A model generated the notes under the pieces. It did no database searches. It had not been told where the DNA came from and worked only from the letters and a program-made list of their open reading frames with translations. Of a DNA stretch of 36,089 bases, positions 9,378 to 16,387 are shown piece after piece; the stretch's first letter is position 1, and each line of letters opens with the position of its first letter. Origin of the DNA: Burkholderiaceae bacterium (GTDB lineage Bacteria > Pseudomonadota > Gammaproteobacteria > Burkholderiales > Burkholderiaceae_E); the NCBI GenBank assembly GCA_021463505.1, contig JAJTYR010000035.1:1-36089 (forward strand), read 5' to 3'. A program made the position numbers and the translations under genes.

Positions 9378-10772
9378 TTACGCGCGCAAGCGCGCAAGCA
9401 CCGTCTCCCGCGGCATGGCCGCCAGGACTGCATCGACCGACGGCGTCTGCGTCGTGCCGAACACCTTCAGCCGCATCGGGATCGCGAGCTGCGCCATCTT
9501 CAGCCCGTGCTCGGCGAGCGTTGCCTTCAGCGCCGCGGTGATCGCGTCCTTCGTCCAGTCGCCGCCGGCGAGCCGCGCGACGAGCGAGGCGAGCGCGGGC
9601 CCGAGTGCGGGCGGCGCCGCATCGAGGTGCTTCTCCCGGTCGGCCTGTGCGATCGACGGCTCGACGTAGAACATGTGCGCCATCTCGGCCAGCTCGTTCA
9701 GCGTCTGCGCGCGCTCCTTCAGCAGCCCGCAGACCGCGGCGAGGTCGGCCGCGCCCGGCGCAGGCTCGACTCCCGAGGCGCGCAGCCGCGGCAGCACCCG
9801 TGCCGCGAGATCAGCGTCGGCCGCCGCCTTGAGGTAGTGATGGTTCAGCCAGCGCAGCTTGTCGAAATCGAAGCGCGACGGCGAGCGGCTCACGTGCGAG
9901 CCGTCGAACCAGGCGACGAACTGCTCGCGCGAGAAGATCTCCTCGTCGCCGTGGCTCCAGCCGAGCCGCGCCAGGTAATTGACCACCGCCTCAGGCAGGT
10001 AGCCGTCCTCGTCGTACTGCATCACCGACACCGCGCCGTGGCGCTTCGACAGCTTCTGCCCGTCGGGCCCGTGGATCATCGGCAGGTGGCCGTACTGCGG
10101 CACCGGCGCGCCCAGCGCGCGCAGGATGTTGATCTGCCGCGGCGTGTTGTTCACGTGGTCGTCGCCGCGCAGCACGTGCGTGATCCGCATGTCCCAGTCG
10201 TCGACCACCACGCAGAAGTTGTAGGTGGGCGTGCCGTCGGAGCGCGCGATCACGAGATCGTCGAGTTCGCTGTTGTCGAACGCGATCGGGCCCTTGATGG
10301 TGTCGTTCCACGCGGTCGCGCCCTCGGCCGGGTTGCGAAAACGCACCACCGGCTCGACGCCCGCCGGCGGCGCCGGCAGCGTGCGCCCGGTCTCGGGCCG
10401 CCAGCGTCCGTCGTAGCGCGGTTTCAGGCCGAGCGCCTCCTGTTCGGCGCGCATCGTCTCGAGTTCATCCCGGCTGCACCAGCAGTGGTACGCACTGCCG
10501 TCGGCCAGCATCTTGCGGATCACTTCGCGGTAGCGCGGCATCCGCTGCATCTGGTAGAACGGACCCTCGTCGGCATCGAGGCCGAGCCAGCGCATGCCGT
10601 CGAGGATCGCCTGCACCGCCTCCGGAGTGGAGCGCTCGACGTCGGTGTCCTCGATGCGCAGGATGAAGGTACCCTCGTGGTGACGCGCGAACGCCCAGGC
10701 GAACAGTGCGGTGCGCGCGCCACCGATGTGCAGGAAGCCGGTCGGGCTGGGAGCGAAGCGCGTGCGAACCAT
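9378..10772 (-). CDS. gltX: Glutamyl-tRNA synthetase
   Basis: Class I aminoacyl-tRNA synthetase charging tRNA-Glu; 464 residues from the ATG at 10772. The frame is open further upstream to 11516 but [20 protein letters not shown] is the proper N-terminus. The HIGH-type motif is HIGG (residues about 15-18) and the KMSKS-type motif is [16 protein letters not shown] is the zinc/insert region of the proteobacterial enzyme. Full length, ends with ETVLARLRA. It is minus strand, 120 bp from vapB, and divergent from the MgtE-like gene with a 98-bp gap that probably holds both promoters. Confidence 0.97.
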   Translation of the reverse strand: MVRTRFAPSPTGFLHIGGARTALFAWAFARHHEGTFILRIEDTDVERSTPEAVQAILDGMRWLGLDADEGPFYQMQRMPRYREVIRKMLADGSAYHCWCSRDELETMRAEQEALGLKPRYDGRWRPETGRTLPAPPAGVEPVVRFRNPAEGATAWNDTIKGPIAFDNSELDDLVIARSDGTPTYNFCVVVDDWDMRITHVLRGDDHVNNTPRQINILRALGAPVPQYGHLPMIHGPDGQKLSKRHGAVSVMQYDEDGYLPEAVVNYLARLGWSHGDEEIFSREQFVAWFDGSHVSRSPSRFDFDKLRWLNHHYLKAAADADLAARVLPRLRASGVEPAPGAADLAAVCGLLKERAQTLNELAEMAHMFYVEPSIAQADREKHLDAAPPALGPALASLVARLAGGDWTKDAITAALKATLAEHGLKMAQLAIPMRLKVFGTTQTPSVDAVLAAMPRETVLARLRA

Positions 10773-10870
10773 GTCGCGGGTATCCGGAGGGCAGGAGAGA
10801 CGGCTGATTTTACGCGAGCGGTCCCGCGTGACGCCGCGCGCCGCCCTCGCCTGCATCGGAGGCATCGGCC

Positions 10871-11929
10871 GTGCCTGCACCTGACGCGCCAGGCAAGCCG
10901 CTGCCGCAGGGCGAGCCCTGGCCGCCTGCGCGCCAGGTCGAACCCCCGACCATTCGTCCGGACACTGCGGCCGGGCACCGGGTGCTGCAGGTGCTGCAAG
11001 CGTCGCCGCACGAGTTGGCGGGTGCGCTGCGCGAGCGGCTGGCCAGCGGCGCGCAGGTCGACTCGGCCGAGGCAGTCTACCTGCTCGACAGCAAGCGTCG
11101 CCTGGTCGGCCTGGTGACGCTCGCCCGACTGCTGCAGGCCCGTGCCGACCAGGCGCTGTCCGACATCGCGCTCGCGCCGGTGCCCACCGTGCGCCTCGGC
11201 ACCGATCAGGAGCACATCGCGTCGCTGGCGATCCAGCATGGCCTGACCTCGATGCCCGTGGTCGACCGGGACGGCCGCTTCGCCGGTGTCGTGCCGCCGC
11301 TCGCGCTGCTCGAAGTGCTGCGCCGCGAGCACGTCGAGGACCTGCACCGCCTCGCCGGCATCGGTCCCGAAGAGATGCGCGCGCGCGACATGCGAGCACG
11401 CGAAGCGGTCGAGGCCCCGCCCACCCGGCGCGCGCGCGACCGCCTGCCGTGGCTGCTGGTGGGGCTCGTGGGCAGCATGCTCGCCACCCTGATCGTCGCC
11501 AGCTTCGAGGCGACACTGCAGGCGCGCGTGGCCATCGCTTTTTTCGTCCCCGGCATCGTTTACCTGGCCGATGCGGTGGGCACGCAGAGCGAGGCCATCG
11601 CGGTGCGCGGCCTGTCGCTCAGCCGCCTGCCGCTCGCCCGCCTGCTGGCTGGCGAACTGCGCACCGGCCTGCTGATCGGCGTGACGCTCGCTTTGCTGGC
11701 GCTGGGCCCGGTCTGGTGGTGGTTCGGCGACGCCCACCTGGCGCTGGCCGTGGCCGTCGCCCTGCTCGCGGCCAGCGCCTGCGCCACGACGATCGGATTT
11801 GCGCTACCGTGGCTGCTCGCGCGCACCGGCCGCGACCCCGCGTTCGGCAGCGGCCCGATTGCCACGATCATCCAGGACGTGCTGAGCCTGTTGATCTACT
11901 TCTGGACCGTCCAGGCGCTATTGCTCTGA
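10871..11929 (+). CDS. Short MgtE-like divalent-cation transporter
   Basis: A 352-residue membrane protein with a GTG start preceded by GGAGG at 10858-10862 (8-base spacer). Residues about 45-165 form a CBS pair (for example [20 protein letters not shown] and [16 protein letters not shown]). Then come about five hydrophobic helices. Those helices carry MgtE-type signatures: [19 protein letters not shown], matching the family's P-x(n)-G-x-Q pore segment, and [20 protein letters not shown] with YFW. Canonical MgtE magnesium channels have a roughly 120-residue MgtE_N domain before the CBS pair; here only about 45 residues precede it, so that cytosolic gating domain is missing. Function as a Mg2+ or other divalent cation channel is inferred. 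It is followed by the DUF938 gene after 4 bp. Confidence 0.82.
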   Translation: MPAPDAPGKPLPQGEPWPPARQVEPPTIRPDTAAGHRVLQVLQASPHELAGALRERLASGAQVDSAEAVYLLDSKRRLVGLVTLARLLQARADQALSDIALAPVPTVRLGTDQEHIASLAIQHGLTSMPVVDRDGRFAGVVPPLALLEVLRREHVEDLHRLAGIGPEEMRARDMRAREAVEAPPTRRARDRLPWLLVGLVGSMLATLIVASFEATLQARVAIAFFVPGIVYLADAVGTQSEAIAVRGLSLSRLPLARLLAGELRTGLLIGVTLALLALGPVWWWFGDAHLALAVAVALLAASACATTIGFALPWLLARTGRDPAFGSGPIATIIQDVLSLLIYFWTVQALLL

Positions 11930-11933
11930 AGCC

Positions 11934-12524
11934 ATGGAGAAGCCGTTTTCGCCCGCCTGCGAGCGCAACCGCGAACCGATCCTCGCGGTGCTGCGCGACT
12001 GGTTCGCCGACCGCAGACAGGTGCTCGAGATCGGCAGCGGCACCGGCCAGCACGCCGTGCACTTCGCGCGCGCGCTGCCCGGACTGCGCTGGCAAACCTC
12101 CGACGTGGCCGAGAACCTTCCCGGAATCCGCCTGTGGCTGAAGGAGGCGGCGCTGGCCAACGTCCCGGCGCCGATCGTCTACGACGTGAACGGCCCGACC
12201 CCGGCGGGCGATTACGACGCGGTGTTCAGCGCCAACACGCTGCACATCATGGGCTGGAAGGAAGTGGAGCGCATGTTCGCCGCGCTGCCGAGGCTCACGA
12301 AGCGCGGCGCGCTGCTCGTGGTCTACGGACCCTTCAACTACGAAGGGCAATACACCAGCCAGAGCAACGCACAGTTCGACGAAGCGCTGCACAGTGCCAA
12401 CCCGAAGCGCGGCATCCGCGACTTCGAAGAAGTGGACGCGCTCGCGAACACCGCGGGCTTCGTGCTGAAGGACGACCGGGCGATGCCGGCGAACAACCGG
12501 TGCATCGTCTGGAAGCGGGGATGA
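11934..12524 (+). CDS. DUF938 family SAM-dependent methyltransferase-like protein
   Basis: A 196-residue cytoplasmic protein. The SAM-binding motif I is VLEIGSGTGQHAVHFARALP (residues about 30-49), with WQTSDVAENLPGI as motif II and YDAVFSANTLHIMGWKEVE as motif IV. FNYEGQYTSQSNAQFD and PANNRCIVWKR are hallmarks of the DUF938 group, whose substrate has not been established as far as I know. The gene begins 4 bp after the MgtE-like gene, so they are co-transcribed. Full length. Confidence 0.9.
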   Translation: MEKPFSPACERNREPILAVLRDWFADRRQVLEIGSGTGQHAVHFARALPGLRWQTSDVAENLPGIRLWLKEAALANVPAPIVYDVNGPTPAGDYDAVFSANTLHIMGWKEVERMFAALPRLTKRGALLVVYGPFNYEGQYTSQSNAQFDEALHSANPKRGIRDFEEVDALANTAGFVLKDDRAMPANNRCIVWKRG

Positions 12525-12546
12525 GAGGGACCGAAGGGCCTGAAGT

Positions 12547-12575
12547 TTGATCGGGGGGGCGGATTTGCCTACAAT
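12547..12575 (+). promoter_or_regulatory. Sigma70-type promoter of tRNA-Val
   Basis: TTGATC at 12547-12552 and TACAAT at 12570-12575 are separated by exactly 17 bases and lie 18 bases before the tRNA start. This is close to the sigma70 consensus and stands out in the GC-rich surroundings. Confidence 0.7.
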
Positions 12576-12593
12576 TGCGCCTCCCTCCTCCAG

Positions 12594-12668
12594 GGGCGGC
12601 TAGCTCAGCGGTAGAGCACTGCCTTCACACGGCAGGGGTCACAGGTTCGAACCCTGTGCCGCCCACCA
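12594..12668 (+). tRNA. tRNA-Val (anticodon CAC)
   Basis: Full cloverleaf of 75 bases with encoded CCA. Acceptor stem GGGCGGC pairs with GCCGCCC. The D arm is GCTC-AGCGGTA-GAGC. The anticodon stem CTGCC/GGCAG encloses TTCACAC, giving anticodon CAC for valine GUG codons. The T arm is ACAGG-TTCGAAC-CCTGT. A strong promoter lies just upstream. tRNA genes are frequent integration points, and disturbed DNA begins right after its 3' end, but no copy of the 3' end was seen further right. Confidence 0.96.
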
Positions 12669-12779
12669 GGATCCAGCGGACCTCCCGGCGTTCGCGCTCA
12701 CTGGCCTCAGGCGCCCGTGAGAGCGATCGTGAGCCCCGGCGGCCACCCGAACTCCTCCACTCACGCTACCCGGACTCCC

Positions 12780-12920
12780 CCACCTGAACGGGGATCGACG
12801 GCCGGCTGACGCATAGGCTCGTAGCGACCCCGACGCGACCAACATCCACCGGAACCGGTTGGCCTCGAACCGATGGCAGTTCGCGCGCGTGCCGAACCGA
12901 TCGATTTGTGCCCGACTCAT
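12780..12920 (-). pseudogene. Remnant of an IS1380-like DDE transposase C-terminus
   Basis: A minus-strand stretch reads FGTRANCHRFEANRFRWMLV followed by a weakly hydrophobic segment. This resembles the C-terminal helix region of IS1380-family transposases, where a motif like TSCHRFxANxFRLLL is conserved. No catalytic DDE domain, no inverted repeats and no complete reading frame are present, so at best it is a short relic. The whole stretch 12669-13169 between the tRNA and cytochrome b561 holds no intact gene; apart from this relic I see nothing in it. The match is from memory of the motif and could be chance. Confidence 0.45.
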
Positions 12921-13169
12921 CGTCGCTCTCCCCGGCGTGCAGCAATGGGCCGGCCGCAGGCGCACCGAGCCGCAGGCCCAGCACCACCAGGCGGCAACGA
13001 AGGGTCTTGCGCGCTGTCGTGGACGCGATTCCTGCGCGCGCTGAGGCGAACGGCAGCTGAACGCCCCTTTCAGCGTCGGTTCATGGCGGGCTTTGCAGAA
13101 TGCCTGCGAGCCTGGCATCAGGCCGGACCCTCCGCAACGACTCATCGCCACCGACTGCCAGAGGCACGC

Positions 13170-13763
13170 ATGAATACACGGGCACACCGCTATCACCCGC
13201 TGCTGATCGGCGCGCACTGGCTGACCCTGTTGCTGCTGGTCGCCGTATACGCGACGATCGAACTGCACGGTCTCTATCCCAAGGGCAGCGATGCGCGCGA
13301 GTGGATGAAGACGTGGCACTCGATGCTGGGTCTGACTGTGTTCGGGCTGGTCCTGGTGCGTCTGCCTCTGCGACTGGCGCTGCACGCGCCGCCCATCACC
13401 CCCGCGCCGCCGTCCTGGCAACGGCGATCGGCCCTGGCCATGGACGCGGCCCTCTATGCGCTGCTGCTGGTGCTGCCGCTGCTGGGCTGGCTCACGCTGA
13501 GCGCGGCAGGCAAGGAGATCACGTTCTTCGGCTTGCAGCTGCCCGCGCTGATCGCACCGGACAGGGCATTGGGCGGGAGCCTGGAAGACATCCATGAGTT
13601 CATCGGCGAACTCGGCTACTGGATGATCGGCCTGCACGCTGCCGCCGCGCTGTTTCACCACCACGTCATGCGCGATGACACCCTGCAACGCATGTGGCCT
13701 GCGCACATTGCCGCAGCGCGGCCGAGCTCTTCACCGCTTCCTCTGGAAAGGATCGACTCGTGA
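13170..13763 (+). CDS. Cytochrome b561 family protein
   Basis: A 197-residue inner-membrane protein with four hydrophobic segments (about residues 10-28, 45-65, 90-115 and 145-165). Histidines suited to bind two b hemes lie in LLIGAHWLTLLLL, TWHSMLGLTVFG, DIHEFIGELGY and IGLHAAAALFHHHVM. It matches bacterial cytochrome b561 (CybB/YodB type), which passes electrons between quinol and periplasmic partners; YceJ-like members act as superoxide:quinone oxidoreductases. The ATG at 13170 is preceded by AGAGGCACGC. The stop overlaps the GTG of the next gene (GTGA), so the two are coupled. Confidence 0.88.
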   Translation: MNTRAHRYHPLLIGAHWLTLLLLVAVYATIELHGLYPKGSDAREWMKTWHSMLGLTVFGLVLVRLPLRLALHAPPITPAPPSWQRRSALAMDAALYALLLVLPLLGWLTLSAAGKEITFFGLQLPALIAPDRALGGSLEDIHEFIGELGYWMIGLHAAAALFHHHVMRDDTLQRMWPAHIAAARPSSSPLPLERIDS

Positions 13764-14032
13764 TCAGAAACCACACCTGCCTCGCCGTCTACCTTGCCGA
13801 CGCGAAGGGCGGCTATGCCGGCACGTTGTGGGTAGCCGGCGGCAAGGCCAGGTACTACAGGAACCTGCCCGACGCTCTGATCGACGCCGGCTACGAGATC
13901 CGCGTCGACGCCGCAGTGGAGCACCTGCGCGACAGCCCGTCGGAAGTGCGCGTGCCGCTGGCGAGCGCCAACGCCGGCAAGCCGCAGCCCGGCAAGCAGT
14001 GCATCCGGGCGCTGACCTTCCAACTGCGGTAG
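13760..14032 (+). CDS. Small DUF2271-like protein
   Basis: A 90-residue product from a GTG that overlaps the cytochrome b561 stop. The part CLAVYLADAKGGYAGTLWVA followed by KARYYRNLPDALID resembles the start of DUF2271 proteins, in which a strand-rich domain begins with a similar 'V-x-D-x-x-G-x-Y-x-x-T-L-W-V' pattern. No signal peptide is visible. DUF2271 genes often stand beside a PepSY-TM reductase and a cytochrome b, which fits this context. The function is unknown. The assignment is tentative, and the gene may itself be altered, since its downstream partner is cut short. Confidence 0.55.
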   Translation: MIRNHTCLAVYLADAKGGYAGTLWVAGGKARYYRNLPDALIDAGYEIRVDAAVEHLRDSPSEVRVPLASANAGKPQPGKQCIRALTFQLR

Positions 14033-14048
14033 GCGAGCGGGAGGCCAG

Positions 14049-14363
14049 ATGGGCTGGCGGCAGATCCACCGCTGGCTCGCGCTGAGCACGGGCACGCTGG
14101 CGCTTGTGCTGGGTGTCTCCGGCGCGTCGCTCGCGCTCGACCCGATCGTGCAGGCGTGGCAGGCCAGGCCGCCAGCACCCGCCCTGGACCCGGCCATGCG
14201 CGAGGTGACGCACATCGCAGCCCAGGGAGACGCGGGCCACGGCTGGCGGTACTTCACGGACCCGGCGGCGCATCGGGCGGTGGTCATCAGCCCACGAGGC
14301 GATCAGTATCTCGGCCGCGGCAAGGGTCTGCGCCTGGCGTTCGAGGCGTCGAAAGCTGCCTGA
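14049..14363 (+). pseudogene. Truncated PepSY-associated TM protein
   Basis: A 104-residue frame starting MGWRQIHRWLALSTGTLALV, the conserved first helix of PepSY-TM proteins (iron/flavin reductase type), which normally run to 350-700 residues with several helices and often a flavodoxin/FAD reductase part. Here only helix 1 and about 60 periplasmic residues (with GWRYFTDPAAHRAVVISPRG) remain before a TGA at 14361. The sequence after the stop shows no continuation in any frame. It follows the DUF2271-like gene by 16 bp, as an intact third gene of this cluster would. I read it as a gene cut by an insertion or deletion to its right; a functional short protein cannot be excluded. Confidence 0.65.
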
Positions 14364-14486
14364 GCCCGCGCCGCGCAGGGGCGAAGCGCCAGGGTGAGTT
14401 ACACCGCGGCCTGCCCCCTCGGAGATGAACTTCCGAGAGCTTCGACCATTGCAGCGATCGCCGATGTCGGGCGCCAGCAACGTCGA

Positions 14487-14828
14487 TCACGGCAACAGAA
14501 GCTTCACTTTCGCACTCACGTCCAGAGCGCACTGTGTCGTGACCGACGCGAACTTCGACGCGCTTCGAGAACGCCAATCGAGACATCGCACCCGGTCAGC
14601 CAGGGCAACCCCGGTGACCTTGCCGGTCGAAGGCGTCACCGTCACTTCGAACGGATAGCCCTTCGCCTGGTTGGTGACCGGGCAACACAGTATCCATCCG
14701 CTCTTGCTGTTGTAGACCGCTGGCGAGAGCACGAGAGCCGGGCGGCGGCCCGCTTGCTCGTGGCCCGCCTGAGGCGTGAAATCGAGCCAGACGACGTCGC
14801 CGCGCTCGGGAACGCGCGCCGCCTTCAC
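14487..14828 (-). CDS. mazF: MazF/PemK-type mRNA interferase toxin
   Basis: A 113-residue toxin. The GTG at 14828 overlaps the mazE stop (GTGA). ERGDVVWLDFTPQAGHEQAG followed by RRPALVLSPAVYN is the MazF signature, including the conserved Arg of the catalytic site, and PVTNQAKGYPFEV and DRVRCLDWRSRSA complete the fold. MazF enzymes cut mRNA at short single-strand motifs; the one here is unknown. It is paired with mazE directly upstream. The 123 bases between it and the truncated PepSY gene (convergent) hold nothing else. Confidence 0.93.
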   Translation of the reverse strand: MKAARVPERGDVVWLDFTPQAGHEQAGRRPALVLSPAVYNSKSGWILCCPVTNQAKGYPFEVTVTPSTGKVTGVALADRVRCLDWRSRSASKFASVTTQCALDVSAKVKLLLP

Positions 14829-15070
14829 CACACCTCGGCTCCTCGGGCAGGCCCTTCGAGTGCCAATCCATGGCGGTTTTCCGCCGTGATCCTCGCCAGC
14901 AGGTCTTCGAGGCTTTCGGTTGCCGGTTCCAGAACCAGCTTGCCTCCTTCGACACGCAACCCGAGACTCTGGCCAACTCGAATGCCGGCATCCTTCAGCG
15001 CCGGCGCAGGGATACGCACGGCGGCGCTGTTGCCCCACTTCTGAACTTCGACGCGCACGACCGCCTCCAT
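14825..15070 (-). CDS. mazE: MazE-type antitoxin
   Basis: An 81-residue antitoxin starting MEAVVRVEVQKWGNSAAVRI, the AbrB-fold DNA-binding domain of MazE. The acidic C-terminal tail (from about residue 45) should bind MazF. The ATG at 15070 gives the usual length. An upstream ATG at 15085 has a better Shine-Dalgarno match (GAGAG) and would add MYLHS, but it would put the palindrome at 15073-15086 inside the coding sequence. It overlaps mazF by 4 bases. Confidence 0.92.
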   Translation of the reverse strand: MEAVVRVEVQKWGNSAAVRIPAPALKDAGIRVGQSLGLRVEGGKLVLEPATESLEDLLARITAENRHGLALEGPARGAEVW

Positions 15071-15072
15071 CG

Positions 15073-15086
15073 AATGTAGATACATT
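15073..15086. promoter_or_regulatory. Probable mazEF operator (palindrome)
   Basis: AATGTA-GA-TACATT is a perfect 6+6 inverted repeat directly before the mazE start, AT-rich in a GC-rich region. MazE/MazEF complexes bind palindromes in their own promoter, so an autoregulatory role is inferred from position. Confidence 0.5.
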
Positions 15087-15180
15087 GCAGATACTCTCGG
15101 TACCTGATGCAAGCCCGCGTCTTTTCAATATGAGATGAGTCCGAAGCGGTCGTCCGGGGTGGGTCGTCGATCATCGGGAG

Positions 15181-15400
15181 ATGGTGATCGACATGCAAGC
15201 AGCGCGGCTCGACGGCATCGAGGCTCTGGAACAGTTCCTGGCGTGCACAGCGGGGCTATCGCCGCGGGTGCCCGGTGACGAGGCGGCCCGCCAGGCGCAC
15301 GTGCAGCGCGTGATCGGGTGCCCTGCCTGGGCCGACCTGTCGTGCCGGCACAAGGACGGGGTGGTGCGCCTCACGACGCTGCGCCACGACCACACTTGCC
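15181..15400 (+). other. Unassigned stretch, possibly the N-terminus of an IS481-like integrase
   Basis: One plus-strand frame reads LDGIEALEQFLACTAGL and then HVQRVI and HKDGVVRLTTLRH. This spacing vaguely recalls the N-terminal region of IS481-type integrases (a 'FL-x-G' start, then a 'V-x-R-V-L' helix and 'KGVVLRYL'). There is no catalytic domain and the frame runs straight into the phosphatase fragment that follows. The resemblance is weak and I would not use it as an identification. No other gene is seen between the mazEF promoter and 15400. Confidence 0.25.
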
Positions 15401-15406
15401 CCACGA

Positions 15407-15607
15407 ACCAGCCAGACCGATCCGCTTCGCATCGCCGAGTTGCCCGTGGCTGCTGCCGGCGGGATGGCCGGCCTGACCTTGTGCCCCGGCAAGCGCGGCG
15501 ACAGCGTCTTCAGCCGCTCCTGGGCGCGCGACCTCGACGCGGACCTCGACGTCGTGCAGCGCTGGGGCGCACGGGCGGTACTGACGCTGATCGAGGAGCA
15601 TGAGATG
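15407..15607 (+). pseudogene. Fragment of a dual-specificity protein phosphatase-like gene
   Basis: About 67 codons read PLRIAELPVAAAGGMAGLTL, then CPGKRGDSVF, WARDLDADLDVVQRWGARAV and LTLIEEHEM. This is the N-terminal half of the bacterial cyclin-dependent-kinase-inhibitor-3-like / DSP phosphatase family. In that family the catalytic HCxxGxxR motif lies about 60-90 residues further on; here the similarity stops abruptly at EEHEM (about 15607), and the next bases belong to the higBA upstream region. There is no good start codon apart from a TTG at 15440. It is best seen as a gene cut off at its 3' side, so 15607 is a likely junction of the inserted higBA-Wadjet block. Confidence 0.65.
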
Positions 15608-15651
15608 AGACACCCCGGTGTGCCGAATCTCGGCCCACGCATCGCGATTCG

Positions 15652-15682
15652 TTGGTCACTGGTCCCATTTCGGGACTATACT
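15652..15682 (+). promoter_or_regulatory. Promoter and putative HigA operator of higBA-jetABCD
   Basis: TATACT at 15677-15682 is a good -10 box, 7 bases before the higB ATG, so transcription would start at or very near the ATG. Just before it lies an inverted repeat, GTCCC (15662-15666) and GGGAC (15672-15676) around ATTTC. TTGGTC at 15652-15657 could act as -35 but the 19-base spacer is long. An operator overlapping the promoter fits autoregulation by HigA or HigBA. This is the only evident promoter upstream of the Wadjet genes. Confidence 0.5.
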
Positions 15683-15689
15683 TCGGACC

Positions 15690-16049
15690 ATGCGAGTCAT
15701 CGCAGTCAGCCGTTTGCGATCCTTCTGGGCGAGGAACCCCGATGCCGAGCAATCGTTGAAATCGTGGACGGACGAGGTACGGAAGGCGATCTGGAATCAA
15801 CCTGCGGACGTCAGGAATCAGTACCGCAGTGCCAGCATCCTGAAGAACCGGCGAGTCGTCATCGACATCAAGGGCAACGACTGTCGCCTGGTGGTCTCGG
15901 TGGCGTATCGCTACCAGGCCGTCTACGTGGAATTCGTCGGCACGCACGCCGAATACGACGCGATCGACGCCGACCCCGTCGAACTGGAGCACGGAAGTGG
16001 AAATCCGTCCCATTCGCACCGATGTCGACTACAAGACTGCACTCCGTGA
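15690..16049 (+). CDS. higB: HigB-type mRNA interferase toxin
   Basis: A 119-residue toxin of the RelE superfamily (HigB_toxin family). It starts MRVIAVSRLRSFWARNPDAE and has LKSWTDEVRKAIWNQPADV, SASILKNRRVVIDIKGNDCR and a C-terminal YVEFVGTHAEYDAID, all signatures of HigB, a ribosome-dependent mRNA endonuclease. In its relatives the protein ends soon after the THAEYD motif; here about 25 more residues follow, and these are encoded in the 53-base overlap with higA. As in other hig operons the toxin gene comes first. It is followed by higA and then the Wadjet genes in the same direction. Confidence 0.93.
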   Translation: MRVIAVSRLRSFWARNPDAEQSLKSWTDEVRKAIWNQPADVRNQYRSASILKNRRVVIDIKGNDCRLVVSVAYRYQAVYVEFVGTHAEYDAIDADPVELEHGSGNPSHSHRCRLQDCTP

Positions 16050-16380
16050 GGTGTCGGCGTATTTCGACAACGAACCGGAACCCGACACGCCGGATGGGGA
16101 TCGCTTCGAGATCCTGCTGACACTGGTCGAGGCATACGAGGCCAGGCATTTCCCGATCGACCTCCGCGATCCCGTCGAGGCCATCAAGTTCCGCATGGAA
16201 CAGGCCGGACTGACGCCGAAAGACCTGGTGCCGGCCATCGGCCGCCTGAATCGAGTCTATGAAATCCTCGCCCGCAAGCGCCCTCTGACGCTCAACATGA
16301 TCTGGCGTCTGCATGAGCGCTTCGGCATTCCTGCCGAAAGCCTGATCCGCCCGCCCAGGCTGCCAGCGTCGGATCGATGA
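15997..16380 (+). CDS. higA: HigA-type HTH antitoxin
   Basis: A 127-residue antitoxin. The GTG at 15997 has GGAG seven bases upstream and gives MEIRPIRTDVDYKTALREV, the usual N-terminus of the HigA group. Residues 65-115 form an XRE-like helix-turn-helix: MEQAGLTPKDLVPAIGRLNR followed by VYEILARKRPLTLNMIWRLH. It neutralises HigB and probably represses the upstream promoter. It overlaps higB by 53 bases and lies only 7 bases before jetA, so jetA must be on the same transcript and may be translationally coupled to it. Confidence 0.93.
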   Translation: MEIRPIRTDVDYKTALREVSAYFDNEPEPDTPDGDRFEILLTLVEAYEARHFPIDLRDPVEAIKFRMEQAGLTPKDLVPAIGRLNRVYEILARKRPLTLNMIWRLHERFGIPAESLIRPPRLPASDR

Positions 16381-16387
16381 AATTCGC

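Noticed and set aside
12640-12668. tRNA-Val 3' end as an attachment site for the Wadjet block
   Set aside because: No second copy of the 3' end was noticed further right and no integrase gene is intact; a systematic repeat search was not possible.
12639-13706. 355-codon minus-strand frame across the tRNA flank and cytochrome b561
   Set aside because: Its end corresponds to the tRNA and its middle to the complement of cytochrome b561; only the short transposase-like part near 12780-12920 has any similarity.
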